64,000 nucleotides of DNA from Symbiodinium natans (Eukaryota > Sar > Dinophyceae > Suessiales > Symbiodiniaceae), in contig CAJNDS010002108.1 in NCBI GenBank assembly GCA_905221605.1, positions 62,001 through 126,000 of the forward strand, written 5' to 3'. Numbering within the stretch: position 1 is the stretch's first letter; the number at the start of each line of letters is the position of its first letter. The notes below the pieces were generated by a model. The model saw only the letters and a program-made list of their open reading frames with translations, was not told the origin of the DNA and made no database searches. Below, in pieces: positions 49,281-59,483 of this stretch. The translations under genes were made by a program, and so were the position numbers.

Positions 49281-49690
49281 GGCAAGTGTGGTCTAAACCC
49301 TACACACCCTAAACCGCATACTGCACACCCCAAACACACCATAAAGCTCTGAAATTCCAGCACCCTACACCCTGTACCAACCCCCCTGAGATGCCAAACA
49401 CTTGCGCCCAAGCCGCCCCAGTTTCGAAAACCGAAAACCCAAAACCCTAAACCTTAAGGACCCTAAACCCTGAAACCCTGAAATCCGAAGTTCCTGAAGC
49501 CCTACGCACCTTCGACCTCGAACCCGACATGCGAAGCGGAAAGCTTTCCTTGGAGAGGCTTTTAAACCTTTTTGCGACAAGAAGGCAGGCAAACCAGAAC
49601 CTTGGACCCTGAACCCCGAACCCTGAACCCTGAACCCTGAACCCTGAACCCTGAACCCTAAACCCAAAACCCTAAACCCTAAACCCTTTT
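49281..49690. repeat. Degenerate C-strand region with CCCTGAA patch
   Basis: Loose CCCTAAA-like sequence with a homogeneous CCCTGAA run at about 49608-49650. Confidence 0.75.
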
Positions 49691-49784
49691 CCAGCGCCCA
49701 GGCCTTTCTCCACACCCCAGCGCAGCCGGAGGGCAGCCGGACCTTGAGCTTCATCATCTCCAGTACTTTGGCTTCATGCACACA
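49691..49784 (-). other. Exon-like fragment, minus strand, cut by a telomeric insert
   Basis: On the minus strand reads HEAKVLEMMKLKVRLPSGCA then GVWRKA. Its upstream end lies in the 25-bp duplication that flanks the telomere-type insert at 49785-49860. Unrecognised family. Confidence 0.35.
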
Positions 49785-49885
49785 CCCCGAAACCGCCCAT
49801 ACCCCACCTAGGGTTTAGGGTTTAGGGTGTTTAGGGTTTAGGGTTTAGGGTTTTGGGTTTCCAGTACTTTGGCTTCATGCACACA
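49760..49885. repeat. Telomere-type insert flanked by a 25-bp direct duplication
   Basis: A unit starting CCAGTACTTTGGCTTCATGC occurs at 49760-49784 and again, identically over 25 bp, at 49861-49885. Between them is about 76 bp: a short linker and TTTAGGG units (49808-49860). Confidence 0.9.
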
Positions 49886-49913
49886 AAGAACTAGGGCCCG
49901 CCATAGGGAAGCT

Positions 49914-50152
49914 TACTTGGAGGTTCATGGGTACTTATACTTAGTAGCTGAGTGAGCACACTTTACACTTGTTGGGACACTAGAATCCCCTTTAGAACTG
50001 AAATGTGTACACTTCTTTGGGGCTTATGAACTCAGCAACTAAGTATGACTCCAATTGTCCAAATATGAGTCTACCTATAACCTACTTAGGGGACTTAGGG
50101 CTTAGAAGTGCAGTTATAATTAGGGTTATAAGTACCCATGAACCTCCAAGTA
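49914..50152. mobile_element. Foldback family B, complete copy
   Basis: 239 bp with perfect 26-bp inverted ends (left end starts TACTTGGAGGTTCATGGGTA). Single ends or fragments of the family occur near 7137, 9508, 26474, 27536, 51317, 56187 and 59704. No coding capacity. Confidence 0.9.
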
Positions 50153-50207
50153 GGGAACCTTTGGATGCACCCCCCCCGCCCCTCCCTTAAGGAGCCTATA
50201 CTTCGAG

Positions 50208-50322
50208 GACCCGGAGTAGGCCCTTATTTCCTTGTTTTAGGTTTCGGGTTCCCTTGTAATTTTCCACCCCTTGAAACCAAAACGGGCACCCTTTTCATAG
50301 GTTGCTCCTGGGTCTAGACCAA
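50208..50322. mobile_element. Foldback/MITE family A, diverged copy
   Basis: Internal order (GGTTCCC, TTGTAA, AAACGGGCACCCTTTT, GGTT-x-CTCCTGGG) follows family A, but the ends have diverged to GACCCGGAGTAG / CTCCTGGGTCTAG. Confidence 0.6.
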
Positions 50323-50460
50323 GAAAACGCCCATACCCCACTTAGGGTTTAGGGTTCAGCATCTAAAGTCCCTTCACTAGTTTGGCAGCTTTTGAGGCGC
50401 CGGAACGTGCCCGTCCACCCTGAGAACCCAGATCAAAAAAAAAGTGTCACACAATGCTTT

Positions 50461-50707
50461 CATGACCTTGCCTACTCTTTTTTTGTGGCCTTGCCCAAGT
50501 TCAGAAAAAGATTGGGCAAGGTCATAAAAAGATTAGGCAAGGTCATGGGTCAGCCGACGGACCTTGCCCAGTAAATTTATAACCTTGCCCAATGTTTCTA
50601 TGACCCCTACCCAATATTTTTCTGACCTTGCCCAATCTTTTGTGATTACCTTGCCCAATGCTTTTAACGACCTTGCCCAACGGTTTTATGACCTTGCCCA
50701 AGCGTTC
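50461..50707. repeat. Minisatellite, about 22-25 bp unit, with inverted copies
   Basis: About 11 units of GACCTTGCCCAAT followed by a T-rich spacer. Two adjacent units (about 50509-50545) are inverted (ATTGGGCAAGGTCA), so transcripts could fold. Confidence 0.85.
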
Positions 50708-51196
50708 AGTAACATGCATATTATATATGATACAGAGGTTTAGGGTTTAGAGCTTAGTGTTTCGGCTTTAAGGTTTGTTTGTTGCGTATTGTGACATCTG
50801 AACCCCCAAACAACTCCAAACCGTGATCCCTAACCCTCCCTTCAAAAAATCAAACCAACAACATACTGTACTGCAAACCCCCGTAAACTTCCGAAGCCCA
50901 TGCAAAATCTAAATCGCTTGAATGAGCAAACCCCGAACGCCCCTCCCCGATCCCAAAAAAGCTAAACCTATGCAAGCATACCCCTAAGAAGCCCAAACGC
51001 CTGATTTGCTACATATATATATACTATATGTATATATATATATGTTTTAGCAACTAAACAAAATGTGTACTCAACCTAGACCCTAAACCCAAAACCCTGA
51101 ACCCTAAGCCCTAAACCCCCCTAAACGCCCTGATAAGTGGCCCTTATAGGTTCGTGGTACGTAATCGCCAGATATAACTGTATTTATGACCCACCT
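50708..51196. other. Unique island with (TA)n
   Basis: About 490 bp, C- and A-rich, with ATATATATA at 51015-51042 and CCCTAAA-like sequence near 51075-51120. No gene. Confidence 0.5.
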
Positions 51197-51292
51197 ATAA
51201 GCCCCTTAATTCACCCTAATATGGTTAGCATAATTGGGTTATAAGTTATAACCCAATTATACTCACCATATTAGGGGACTCAAGGGGCTTAT
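51197..51292. mobile_element. Foldback element (family I), long hairpin
   Basis: Arms 51197-51244 and 51246-51292 are complementary over about 47 bases with few mismatches and a one-base centre; TTGGGTTATAA pairs with TTATAACCCAA at the tip. A family B end follows at 51317-51343. Confidence 0.85.
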
Positions 51293-51343
51293 TATAAGTG
51301 CAATTACTATTTGGTTAGTAAGTGTGCCATGAACCTCGAAGTA

Positions 51344-51949
51344 CGCCCAGGCGACCCAGCTGCTTCCGTCGCGGATGCGGCGGCCGGCACAGTCGTCCCC
51401 TTGTCGGCGCACGACACCTACAACTCGCCCTCCGGTGCGAGGGTTGAGGGTTTAGGGTTTGGGGTTTGGGGTTTGGGGTTGGGATTTTTGAGGGGCTTCA
51501 GGGTGCTTGGGGACTTGCACTTTTTTTGGAAGCCGAGGATTTTTGGGAGCTTAGGGCGGTTAGGGAAGTGCAGGCCCAGCCCTCTAAGCAGCACTCTACA
51601 AAGCCACTCAAAGCCCCATGCAAACATCTTCTGGGGGGGGACGGTTCTAAGTTCGGGGCGCCCTGATGAGGACAATTTTTTTGTAGCTCTGCCTTCAACT
51701 CCTTCTCGGAAGGTCCCTCTGTAAAGGACCCATTGTTGAACAACACTCATGTATCAGGGCTTAGGGTTTTTCAGGGCAGAGCTATGGGCAATTAAGCCTG
51801 TTCAGCGGGAACCTTCTAGGAAAAGTCCTCAACGCCATTGTCCTTAGAGATAAAGTTCATACACCACACTATTACCCTACAAAACCCTATAAGCCCTATA
51901 ACCCCCAAAGCCCATATAACTAAACACCCTAAAGCCTTAAGGTCCTAAA
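51344..51949. other. Unique island
   Basis: A GC-rich, possibly exonic start (51344-51440), TTTGGGG units at 51446-51482, then unique DNA. Opposed frames at 51311-51750 lack motifs. Confidence 0.45.
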
Positions 51950-52165
51950 CCCTAGACCCGAAACCCCAAACCCTGAACCCTGAACCCCCTGAACCCTGAA
52001 CCCCAAACCCCAAACCCCAAACCCCAAACCCCCAAACCCCAAACCCCAAACCCCAAACCCCAAACCCCAAACCCCAAACCCCAAACCCCAAACCCCAAAC
52101 CCCCAAACCCCAAACCCCAAACCCCAAACCCCAAACCCCAAACCCTAAACCCTAAACCCTAAACC
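51950..52165. repeat. CCCCAAA variant array
   Basis: More than 20 CCCCAAA units with CCCTGAA at the left and CCCTAAA at the right edge. Long Gly/Val/Trp frames on the minus strand here are repeat artefacts. Confidence 0.96.
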
Positions 52166-52345
52166 CCCGAAAGCTCTGGGCAGGTGCACTGCCTCGCCAC
52201 GTGCGCTGCGACCGCGAGGCTTCGCGGTGGAGCCTCTTCTCACGCCGAGCTTCGCACGAGCCGAAGAAGGCCTCAGGTTTAGGGTTTAGAGTTTAGGATT
52301 TAGGGTTTAGGGTTTAGGGCTTGGGGTTCAGGGTTTTTGGTTTAG
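52166..52345. repeat. GC-rich island then G-strand array
   Basis: About 110 bp GC-rich unique sequence, then TTTAGGG/TTTAGAG units. Confidence 0.8.
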
Positions 52346-53103
52346 GGGGATTGATGCAACAAGAAAAGGAAGGGTTGAACGAGGTTGGGAAAAATCACCT
52401 ATAATGTCTAGGGTTTAGGGTTCAGGGTTGAGGGTACACTTTTTACATTGAGGAGAAAGGAAGACAGAAGATCAACAAGAACATCATGAGGTCCTGTCTT
52501 TACGTTTCTTACTCCCTCCCTCAAAGCTTAACAGGCCTCTTGGGCCGTCTGGTTTCCAGGAGAGGCCGGGAAGAGCAAAAACGCTTAAACAAATTGCGGG
52601 CTCCCCTGGAACTCAAGCCAGCTAAAGACGCATGTTCACAAATGTTGAGTTTTTTTGCCGGGTATTGAGCACTGTGTTTTTTTTTGCGAAGCGTTCATTT
52701 TTGTTCAGAAGCGTTCGGATCCTTTTTGTTGCGTAAGACGCTTTCAACACTCTGAACATGCCTGCCAACGACAAAGCCAAGCAGAGGTCCCGTCAAGTCG
52801 ACCCTAAAGGTCCTAGGTACATTTCCCTAAGCCCCAAACTTGCTGCTAAGCCCCAAACTTGCTGTTGCTAGGCTTCAGGGCTTGAGGTTCTAGGCGACCA
52901 AGGCCAGCTTTTTCTCTTTGTTGTTTCTTTTCCCGAGGTGTGGTGGTGGGGTTTTCGTTTCTGGGTCTAGGGCTTGGGTTTTGAAGGGGTCAATCAGGCT
53001 GTGGGGCTGGGGCTTGAATGGGTTGCCCCACAGGCTTAAAGTGGAGGCATGGTCCTGCAGTGCCCATGGCTGCATGTTTGGTGGGTTGGTGGGTTACCCT
53101 AGG
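52346..53103. other. Unique island of about 750 bp
   Basis: Includes a tandem 18-base duplication AAGCCCCAAACTTGCTG near 52830-52866. Short frames only; no gene recognised. Confidence 0.45.
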
Positions 53104-53152
53104 CTTCTAACAGTCCTTAAAAGGGGGTACTAGAATCCCTCTTAAGGACTAG
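53104..53152. mobile_element. Foldback family C, short copy
   Basis: CTAACAGTCCTTAA pairs with TTAAGGACTAG; the inner GGTACTAGAATCCCT matches 57570-57585. Confidence 0.65.
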
Positions 53153-53265
53153 ACCTTTAACCCTGTTCCTTGTTCTTGTCCCAGGCAAAGATAGGCATCA
53201 CTGGCCGGCGGATGAACCCCATCCCACAGCGTGCACCCGTCACGCTGGAGGACTGACTTATTTTG

Positions 53266-53360
53266 GGGGGTTTCCGAAAATAGGGGTACCCTTTTTGGGG
53301 GTCCCTTTAAGAGGATTCCATTATAGTTGGTGTGCAAAAAGGGGTACCCCCTATTTTGGG
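53266..53360. mobile_element. Foldback family G
   Basis: Left CCGAAAATAGGGGTACCCTT and right AAGGGGTACCCCCTATTTTG are complementary. Related copies at 57431-57482, 40499-40612 and 7683-7793. Confidence 0.8.
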
Positions 53361-54035
53361 ACAATGCTGATGTTTAGGTTTTTAGGCTGTCCTTTGTGGC
53401 TGTCGAGGCGCCGATCGTAGATGCCTCCTGTTGGCCTTCTCTCAATCCCTTCGAAAAACCTCTGAAGCCCTGAGCCCAAGCCTGGGTTTAGGGTTTAGGG
53501 TTTAGGGTTTAGGGTTTAGGGTTTAGGGTTTAGGGTTTAGGGTTTAGGGTTTAGGGTTTAGGGTTTAGGGTTTAGGGGAACCCACGCCCGCTAGCACCCT
53601 GGCGCCCTCAACACCCAATGCCCGGAGAGACTACACGCCTAAAGCCCAATGCCCATTCTGATGGCCGACCATAGAACGGTCGAACTTTTTGAACTTTGGG
53701 CCTTCAACCTTCAGCCAAAAAGCCTTCCCCTACACCTTTTCAATTCCCCCCAACCCCCATACCAAAAGCACCCCCCCCCCTTCCCGCCCCCGGAAGGACC
53801 AAATGCCCATAATTCCCCCAAGCCCGGGTCCTTGTCGGTTATAGTTTTGCATTTTTGTCATATTAAATTCCCAACCCGGAATAAAAAATCATAATGTTTT
53901 TGAATATAACCCATATAACCCCCAAAAAAGCAGAAGCTCCATAAACCCCAAAAGCATCCCCCCGGGAGGACCAATGCCACGCCGAAACCAGGTCCGAGTC
54001 GCCCTCCACGGCGGCGCGGCTGGGCGGCAACTTGG
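53361..54035. other. G-strand array flanked by unique islands
   Basis: Unique sequence, perfect TTTAGGG units at 53484-53574, then unique C-rich DNA with a C tract near 53771-53780. The frame at 53649-53894 is Pro-rich without motifs. Confidence 0.6.
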
Positions 54036-54340
54036 GGGTTAGGGTTTAGGGTTTGGGGTTTGGGGTTTGGGGTTTAGGGCTTAGGGCTTAGGGTTTGTCT
54101 TTTTCTTCGAAAGGGCTGAAACCTTGAACCCCCAAAGTCCGAACCATACTTCCATAGTTCCATTGTTCCTGAAGATGGCCCCATGCCTTTTCTTAGGGTT
54201 CTTTTAGGGTTTAGGGTCTAGGGTCTAGGGTTTAGGGTTTAGGGTTTAGGGTTTAGGGTTTAGGGTCTAGGGTTTAGGGTTTAGGGTTTAGGGTTTAGGG
54301 GTCTTTCTTGGCCTTCAATGTTTTGGGTTTAGGGTGTGTG
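54036..54340. repeat. G-strand arrays
   Basis: TTTGGGG/GCTTAGG at 54036-54092 and TTTAGGG with TCTAGGG units at 54200-54300. Confidence 0.9.
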
Positions 54341-54690
54341 AGGGGATGAAGGCTTCGAACAACTATAACAAATGGCTCTTGCAACGGGCTCTTGTAGCTA
54401 CCTGAAGAATGCTGAGAATGCTAAAACCCTAGGCTACAACCCTTAACCCTATACACCCTACAAACTCTACAAACGCCCATAATACATAGACCTTTCTTTG
54501 CAAAACAAAACACCTATACAACCTACACACGCCCTACAAAGACCTACAAGAGCCCAACAAAAAACCTATAAGAACCCCATGCAAACCTTCTGAAAACAAG
54601 CCCCATAAGCCCTGAAAGCCAATCAGTGCGTTGAGTGTGCTGAGGTCATCAGAGGCCTCAGGACCGGATCGTCTTGATGACGCAGGGGTT
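54341..54690. other. Unique island, A/C-rich
   Basis: About 350 bp with ACCTACA/CCTATA-type sequence. No gene. Confidence 0.5.
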
Positions 54691-54978
54691 TTGGGTTTAG
54701 GGTCTTGGGGTCTTAGGGTTTGGGGTTTAGGGTTTGGGGTTTTGGGATTTGGGGTTGTGGGATTTGGGTTTTGGGATTTGGGTTTTGGAATTGGGGTTTA
54801 GGGTTTAGGGTTTAGGGTTTAGGGTTTAGGGTTTAGGGTTTAGGGTTTAGGGTTTAGGGTTCAGGGTTTAGGGTTTAGGGTTTAGGGTTTAGGGTTTAGG
54901 GTTTAGGGTTTAGGGTTTAGGGTTTAGGGTTTAGGGTTTAGGGTTTAGGGTTTAGGGTTTAGGGTTTAGGGTTTAGGA
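54691..54978. repeat. Telomere-type array, G-rich strand
   Basis: GGGATTTGGG variants at the left, then about 27 TTTAGGG units. Confidence 0.97.
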
Positions 54979-55667
54979 ATGTTGAGGATCTAGGCTTGGC
55001 ATTTGGGTGAAGGGATTCGGGAGAGTGCGCCGGGAGGTTCTCAGGGTTTGAGAATTTGAGGGCTTTGGGCTTTTTAGGGTCGAAGGGAGTCTACAGGCCC
55101 TGGACCCTAAACACAAGCTCGGACCCTGCGCCGGAACCCCTAAACCCTAGCCCTAAACCCTAAACCCCAAACCCCTAAACCCTCAACCCTGAACCCATGA
55201 AATTCTCAGCCCTTACCTGCCAGCGCAACACGCTCGCGTTCCCAGGAGCCGCACGCGACGGTCTTCTGCAAGAGGCCGTGCAGGACAGAGCTTCTTGGGC
55301 TTAGGGTTTAGGAAAAAGGGCTAAAGGGTTTAGGGTTTAGGGTTTAGGGTTTAGGGTTTAGGGTTTAGGGTTTAGGGTTTAGGGTTTAGGGTTTAGGGTT
55401 TAGGGTTAGAAGGGTTCAGGGCTCAGGGTTGTCAAGCTGGAGACAAGCCTAGAAGCTCCGGCCAGGAGCGCCTGGCAGTGAAGTCCGCTCCGAGAGGGCA
55501 GTCTCAAAGCAGAGGGCAGTCCCAAAGCAGGTGCGCCGCTGTCCGTTCCGACTGCAGCGTTCCCTTGGTTCTGGGGTTTAGGGTTTAGGGTTTAGGGTTT
55601 AGGGTTTAGGGTTTAGGGTTTAGGGTTTAGGGTTTAGGGTTTAGGGTTTAGGGTTTAGGGTTTAGGG
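54979..55667. repeat. Mixed region: two G-strand arrays and islands
   Basis: Unique DNA, short C-strand units (55130-55195), a GC-rich island (55200-55300), TTTAGGG array (55331-55405), a GC-rich island (55420-55570) and TTTAGGG array (55573-55667). Confidence 0.8.
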
Positions 55668-55909
55668 CTTCTAAGCCCTTGCAACCCTGGAAGCCCTAAG
55701 TTTTCTAGAGCCCCCAATGCAAAACCGCGAATCCAGCTGTAGGGACCCCCCTCCCAAAAGCGCTTGTACCTTAACCCAAGACCCAAAAACCTGACCCTGA
55801 GCCCCTAAACACTAAAACGTCTGGACCATGGCCTCCGGGTAGAAGGGCTGCTGAGGGTTGATCCTAGTGTATGAGGGTGTAGGCTTCCCAAGCATTACCT
55901 AACGCCTAA
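55668..55909. other. Unique island
   Basis: About 240 bp, no gene recognised. Confidence 0.5.
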
Positions 55910-56180
55910 CCCCTAACCCCTAAACCCTAAACCCTAAACCCTAAACCCTAAACCCTAAACCCTAAACCCTAAACCCTAAACCCTAAACCCTAAACCCTAA
56001 AGCCTAAAGCCTAAAGCCTAAAGCCTAAAGCCTAAAGCCTAAAGCCTAAACCCTAAAGCCTAAAGCCTAAAGCCTAAACCCTCAGCCCTCAGCCCTCAGC
56101 CCTCAACCCTCAACCCTAAGCCCTAAGCCCTACACCCTACACTCTAAACCCTAAACCCTAAACCCTAAGCCCTAAACCCT
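55910..56180. repeat. CCCTAAA array with CCTAAAG and CCCTCAG patches
   Basis: Three homogeneous variant patches in sequence: CCCTAAA, CCTAAAG (about 55990-56075), CCCTCAG/CCCTCAA, then mixed. Confidence 0.95.
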
Positions 56181-56186
56181 GACCAC

Positions 56187-56232
56187 CCTAAGTCCCCTAA
56201 GTAGGTTGTGAGCAACCATGAACCTCCGAGTC
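56187..56232. repeat. Family B end sequence
   Basis: CCTAAGTCCCCTAAGTAGGT followed by ACCATGAACCTCCGAGT. Confidence 0.7.
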
Positions 56233-56240
56233 GGGTAGAG

Positions 56241-56735
56241 GGAATAGGGTTTAGGGTTTAGGGTTTAGGGTTTAGGGTTTAGGGTTTAGGGGGTTTAGTG
56301 TCCAGGGTTGAAGGGCTTCTTGGGCTCATGGACTCAGGGTTGACTAGGGCTTGGGGTTCGTGCTTGGGGTTGAAACCCAAGAGCCCTTCCCTACACAACC
56401 CTGAATAAAGCCTTTCTATATACCCTGTAACCCTAAGCCTACAGTAAACCCTTAGAGCCTTGAACCCTAAATCCTCAGCCTTTCATGTACCCTATAGCTA
56501 AACCCTAAACCCTAGAACCCAGAACCCTGAACCCTCACCCTGTAGGGGGGAAGCTTGCCCGCAGGCGAACGCGAAACTCGCGTCCCCGCTCCGGGAGCTG
56601 CAACAAGGCAAGGCCTTTTGGGGTTCAGGGTTCTTTTGGGTTACTAGGGCTGTTTAGGGTTGTTTAGGGCTGTTTAGGGTTGTTTAGGGTTATTTAGGGT
56701 TTGCAATAGGGTCTAGGGTTTCGGGTTTAGGGGTC
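56241..56735. repeat. G-strand tracts with islands
   Basis: TTTAGGG array 56241-56300, degenerate sequence, a GC-rich island near 56546-56615, and a TGTTTAGGGT decamer run at 56650-56700. Confidence 0.75.
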
Positions 56736-56804
56736 GATGCGCGCCCTGGCTTCTCCATTTGTCTTCGCGCCGCACTCGGAATTCGGAGCGTACTCGCCGA
56801 GCGA
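56733..56804 (+). other. Exon-like fragment
   Basis: Reads MRALASPFVFAPHSEFGAYS then PSDK between a G-strand tract and a C-strand array. Unrecognised. Confidence 0.25.
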
Positions 56805-57035
56805 TAAACTCCATAAGCCCTACCCCTGAACCTTAAACCCTAAACCTTCCCTAAGCCCTATAAGCCCTACAAACCCTATAAACCCTGTAAACCCTATAAA
56901 CCCCAAAAAAACCCAAGAAACCCTCTTGCCGTACAGCCCCTGTACCCTATAAACCCTAAACCCTAAACCCTAAACCCTAAACCCTAAACCCTAAACCCTA
57001 AACCCTAAACCCTAAACCCTAAACCCTAAACCCTA
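56805..57035. repeat. C-strand array
   Basis: CCCTATAAA-type degenerate units then about 12 CCCTAAA units (56948-57033). Confidence 0.93.
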
Positions 57036-57430
57036 GGGCCCCTAGACCCCTCTTCGGTGGAGTTGGCGGGTGTGTTTTGGGGTCTCGGAGGGCAAAGCCT
57101 CAAAAGCCCCAAAGAACTCCCCTCAAGCAAAAGGCTTTGGGGTTTAGGGTTTTTGGGGTTTTTAGGGATTTAGGGTTTTAGGGATTTCGGGTTTAGGGTT
57201 GAGAAGCCCACAGCCCCTCAGAACCCTCGAAGTTTTTAAAACCCATCCTCCCCACTGGGCTACTTGCCTAAAGCCTAAACCCCTACACGTCACACCCAGT
57301 CCAAAACACACATGAACCCCCACACCCAATAACTCCCTGAACTCCAGGGCCCTGATCCCAGACGCCTGGGAGGATCCAAAGCATAGATCCCGTTGAGGGT
57401 GCCTAAGTTGACCCAATAGTAGTTTGTGGG
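57036..57430. other. Unique island with short G-strand tract
   Basis: TTTAGGG-like near 57131-57200. The minus-strand frame at 57162-57416 begins in unique DNA and ends in repeat; no motif. Confidence 0.45.
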
Positions 57431-57482
57431 GTTTACGAAAATAGGGGTCCCCCTAAAAGGGGCACCCCTATTTTGTGAAATA
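57431..57482. mobile_element. Foldback family G, compact copy
   Basis: TTTACGAAAATAGGGGTCCC pairs with GGCACCCCTATTTTGTGAAA around a short centre. Confidence 0.8.
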
Positions 57483-57500
57483 CCAAAAATTCGAGGTGGG

Positions 57501-57615
57501 GGATGTTGCCCCTTATACTAACAGTCGCCCTTCATCGGCATTATATAATAAGGGGGGGGGGGGGGGGGTTACTAGAATCCCTATTAAGGACTGTTAGTAT
57601 AGGGGGGAAACATCC
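57501..57615. mobile_element. Foldback family C, best copy
   Basis: Inverted ends of about 26 bp (left ends in ATACTAACAGTC, right starts GACTGTTAGTAT). Contains a G tract at about 57553-57568. Confidence 0.85.
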
Positions 57616-58152
57616 CAAAGGTTGCTACTCTTCGGATCCTCCCATGGGGAGAGACTCCAGGTCAAGCGCAGTGGGAGCCGGGAGAGCGTCGCGGGCTCCG
57701 CCGTTGCTTTGGCCGCCCTGGGGGGGGGGGGGGGGGGTTCCAACTTGGGCGTTTGGGGTTTTTAGGTTGTGTAGGGTGCAGGGTTTAGGGTGCAGGGTGT
57801 AGGGTGCAGGGTGTTGGGTTTAGGGCGGGCGGAGGGCTTAGGGTTTCATTGATTGATTTCATGTGCTTCTTCCGTTTTCTGTGGTTGAATTAGGGGCTTT
57901 GGCTTAGTTTCTTAGGGTCTTCTAGGTGCAAGCTTCAGGGGTTGGGTGTTTCTTTCCGGGGCGTGAGGGTTCAACTAGGGTGCACTCTTACAGTCTAACT
58001 AAAGGTCCTGGGTTTGGCGGTTTAGGGGGGCGGGGGTTGTGAGTGGTCAGGCTTTAGGGTTGAGGGGTTCAGGGTTTGGGGCTCAAGGTTTGGCATCTTG
58101 CGATCGCTCTAGTCTCGCTCTCTCAATCGCCACTCTTCCCTCATTTGTTCTT
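57616..58152. other. Unique island, G-rich
   Basis: GC-rich start, G tract near 57720-57737, TGCAGGGT-type telomere-like units near 57775-57830, then unique DNA. No gene. Confidence 0.5.
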
Positions 58153-58156
58153 TCTC

Positions 58157-58188
<32 letters not shown>

Positions 58189-58208
58189 ACTCTCTCTCTC
58201 TCTCTCCA

Positions 58209-58239
<31 letters not shown>

Positions 58240-58290
58240 GCTCTCTCCCTCTCTCTCTCTCTCTCCCTCCTCCCTCTCTCTCTCTGTCTC
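58153..58290. repeat. (CT)n microsatellite
   Basis: CTCT with CTCG, CTCA and CTGT steps; Ser/Leu and Glu/Arg frames on the two strands are artefacts. Confidence 0.95.
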
Positions 58291-58304
58291 TTTTGCTTTC
58301 TTTC

Positions 58305-58420
58305 CTTGGTAGTCCAGCGGTACCCTTTTTGCAGTCTTTCTGTGGTTCTTGGTTTCCGTATGAAGTAACCAACAGCAACATGCGTACCCTGACTGCAACA
58401 TTGGTTGCCGGGCTACCAAG
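58305..58420. mobile_element. Foldback/MITE family A, copy 3
   Basis: Ends CTTGGTAGTCCAGCGGTACC and GGTTGCCGGGCTACCAAG; the interior is more diverged than copies 1 and 2. Abuts the CT microsatellite. Confidence 0.8.
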
Positions 58421-58890
58421 TCTCCCTGACGTGCTCGATTGCAGTCTTGTGTTGTTGTCGCTCGGCATGTGAAACTGCCCTAAACCCTAAACCCTAAACC
58501 CTAAACCCTAAACCCTAAACCCTAGACCCTAGACCCTAAACCCTGAACCCTAAACTGCAACTCGTCCGCAGCCATTTGGCAGCTGCACTTGTCCCATGGC
58601 CCCGGGATTTTGAGCTTTCCGTGGCGGGAACATGATGCGCCTTGTCTGCATGAATGGACCCTAAAGAGGGTTTCTGGGTTTAGGGTTTAGGGTGTAGGTC
58701 TGGCCAAGCCACTCAGAAGTGGAAAAAGCTTCGAAAATGTGATGACAAACTCTTCGCGCTGAACCTTAGAATCAAATCCCGTGCCCGAAACCCTAAACCC
58801 TAAACCTTAAACCCTAGACCCTAAACAACCCCTAAACTTGAACACCATCGGCTGAAGTCTTAGACTAGCGGTCACTATAAACCCTAAACC
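58421..58890. repeat. C-strand tracts with islands
   Basis: CCCTAAA/CCCTAGA at 58479-58555, a GC-rich island (58556-58675), short tracts, and CCCTAAA near 58786-58830. Confidence 0.7.
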
Positions 58891-59483
58891 CTAAACCCCC
58901 AACCCTATGTCAAACCCTAAACCGTATGTTACAACCTAACCAGCGTCCATCCCGACAGCCCTATAAACCTGAAAGCCCTAACCCCCTACAACCCTAACAA
59001 CCTACGCCTAAACCCTATACACCCATTACAACAGTCTCCCAAGCAGCCTCAAGCCCTAAACTAGCAGTTATAGGCACAGGTCTAGACCTAGGCACTTCTC
59101 AGCCCTGACGATCGAACAAGCAAAAACTCGACCATGAAGGCCATGATTTCGATGGGCCCTGGGGGGAGGGGGGGGAGGGAGACCGAATTTCTGCTTGTTG
59201 TGGTGGCCTGGTGCACCGTCCGCTCCGGATGCCAACCCTAAGCCACAAAAACCCCAAAAGCTCTAGAAATCCTAGAAGCCCTAAAAACCCCCAACAACCC
59301 TAAACACCCTAAACCCTGAAAACCCTAAGCCTTAGAAACCCTAAACCCCAAACCCTAACCCTGGAAACCCTAAGCCCTAAAAACCCACCAAATAAAGAGG
59401 GTATAGGGGTGTTGCTTTATGCTCCCCCATACCCCTACGGCCCGAGGCAACGGCAGATACTGAAAGGCTCCCAAACCCCCAAC
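58891..59483. other. Degenerate telomere-like region
   Basis: CCCTAAAA/CCCTATAAA-like fragments mixed with unique DNA. No gene. Confidence 0.5.

Noticed and set aside
51929-52141. Gly-Val-Trp repeat frames in three registers
   Set aside because: Products of the CCCCAAA array read on the minus strand; the same applies to 60397-60671.
58039-58468. Ser/Leu and Glu/Arg frames
   Set aside because: Caused by the CT microsatellite.
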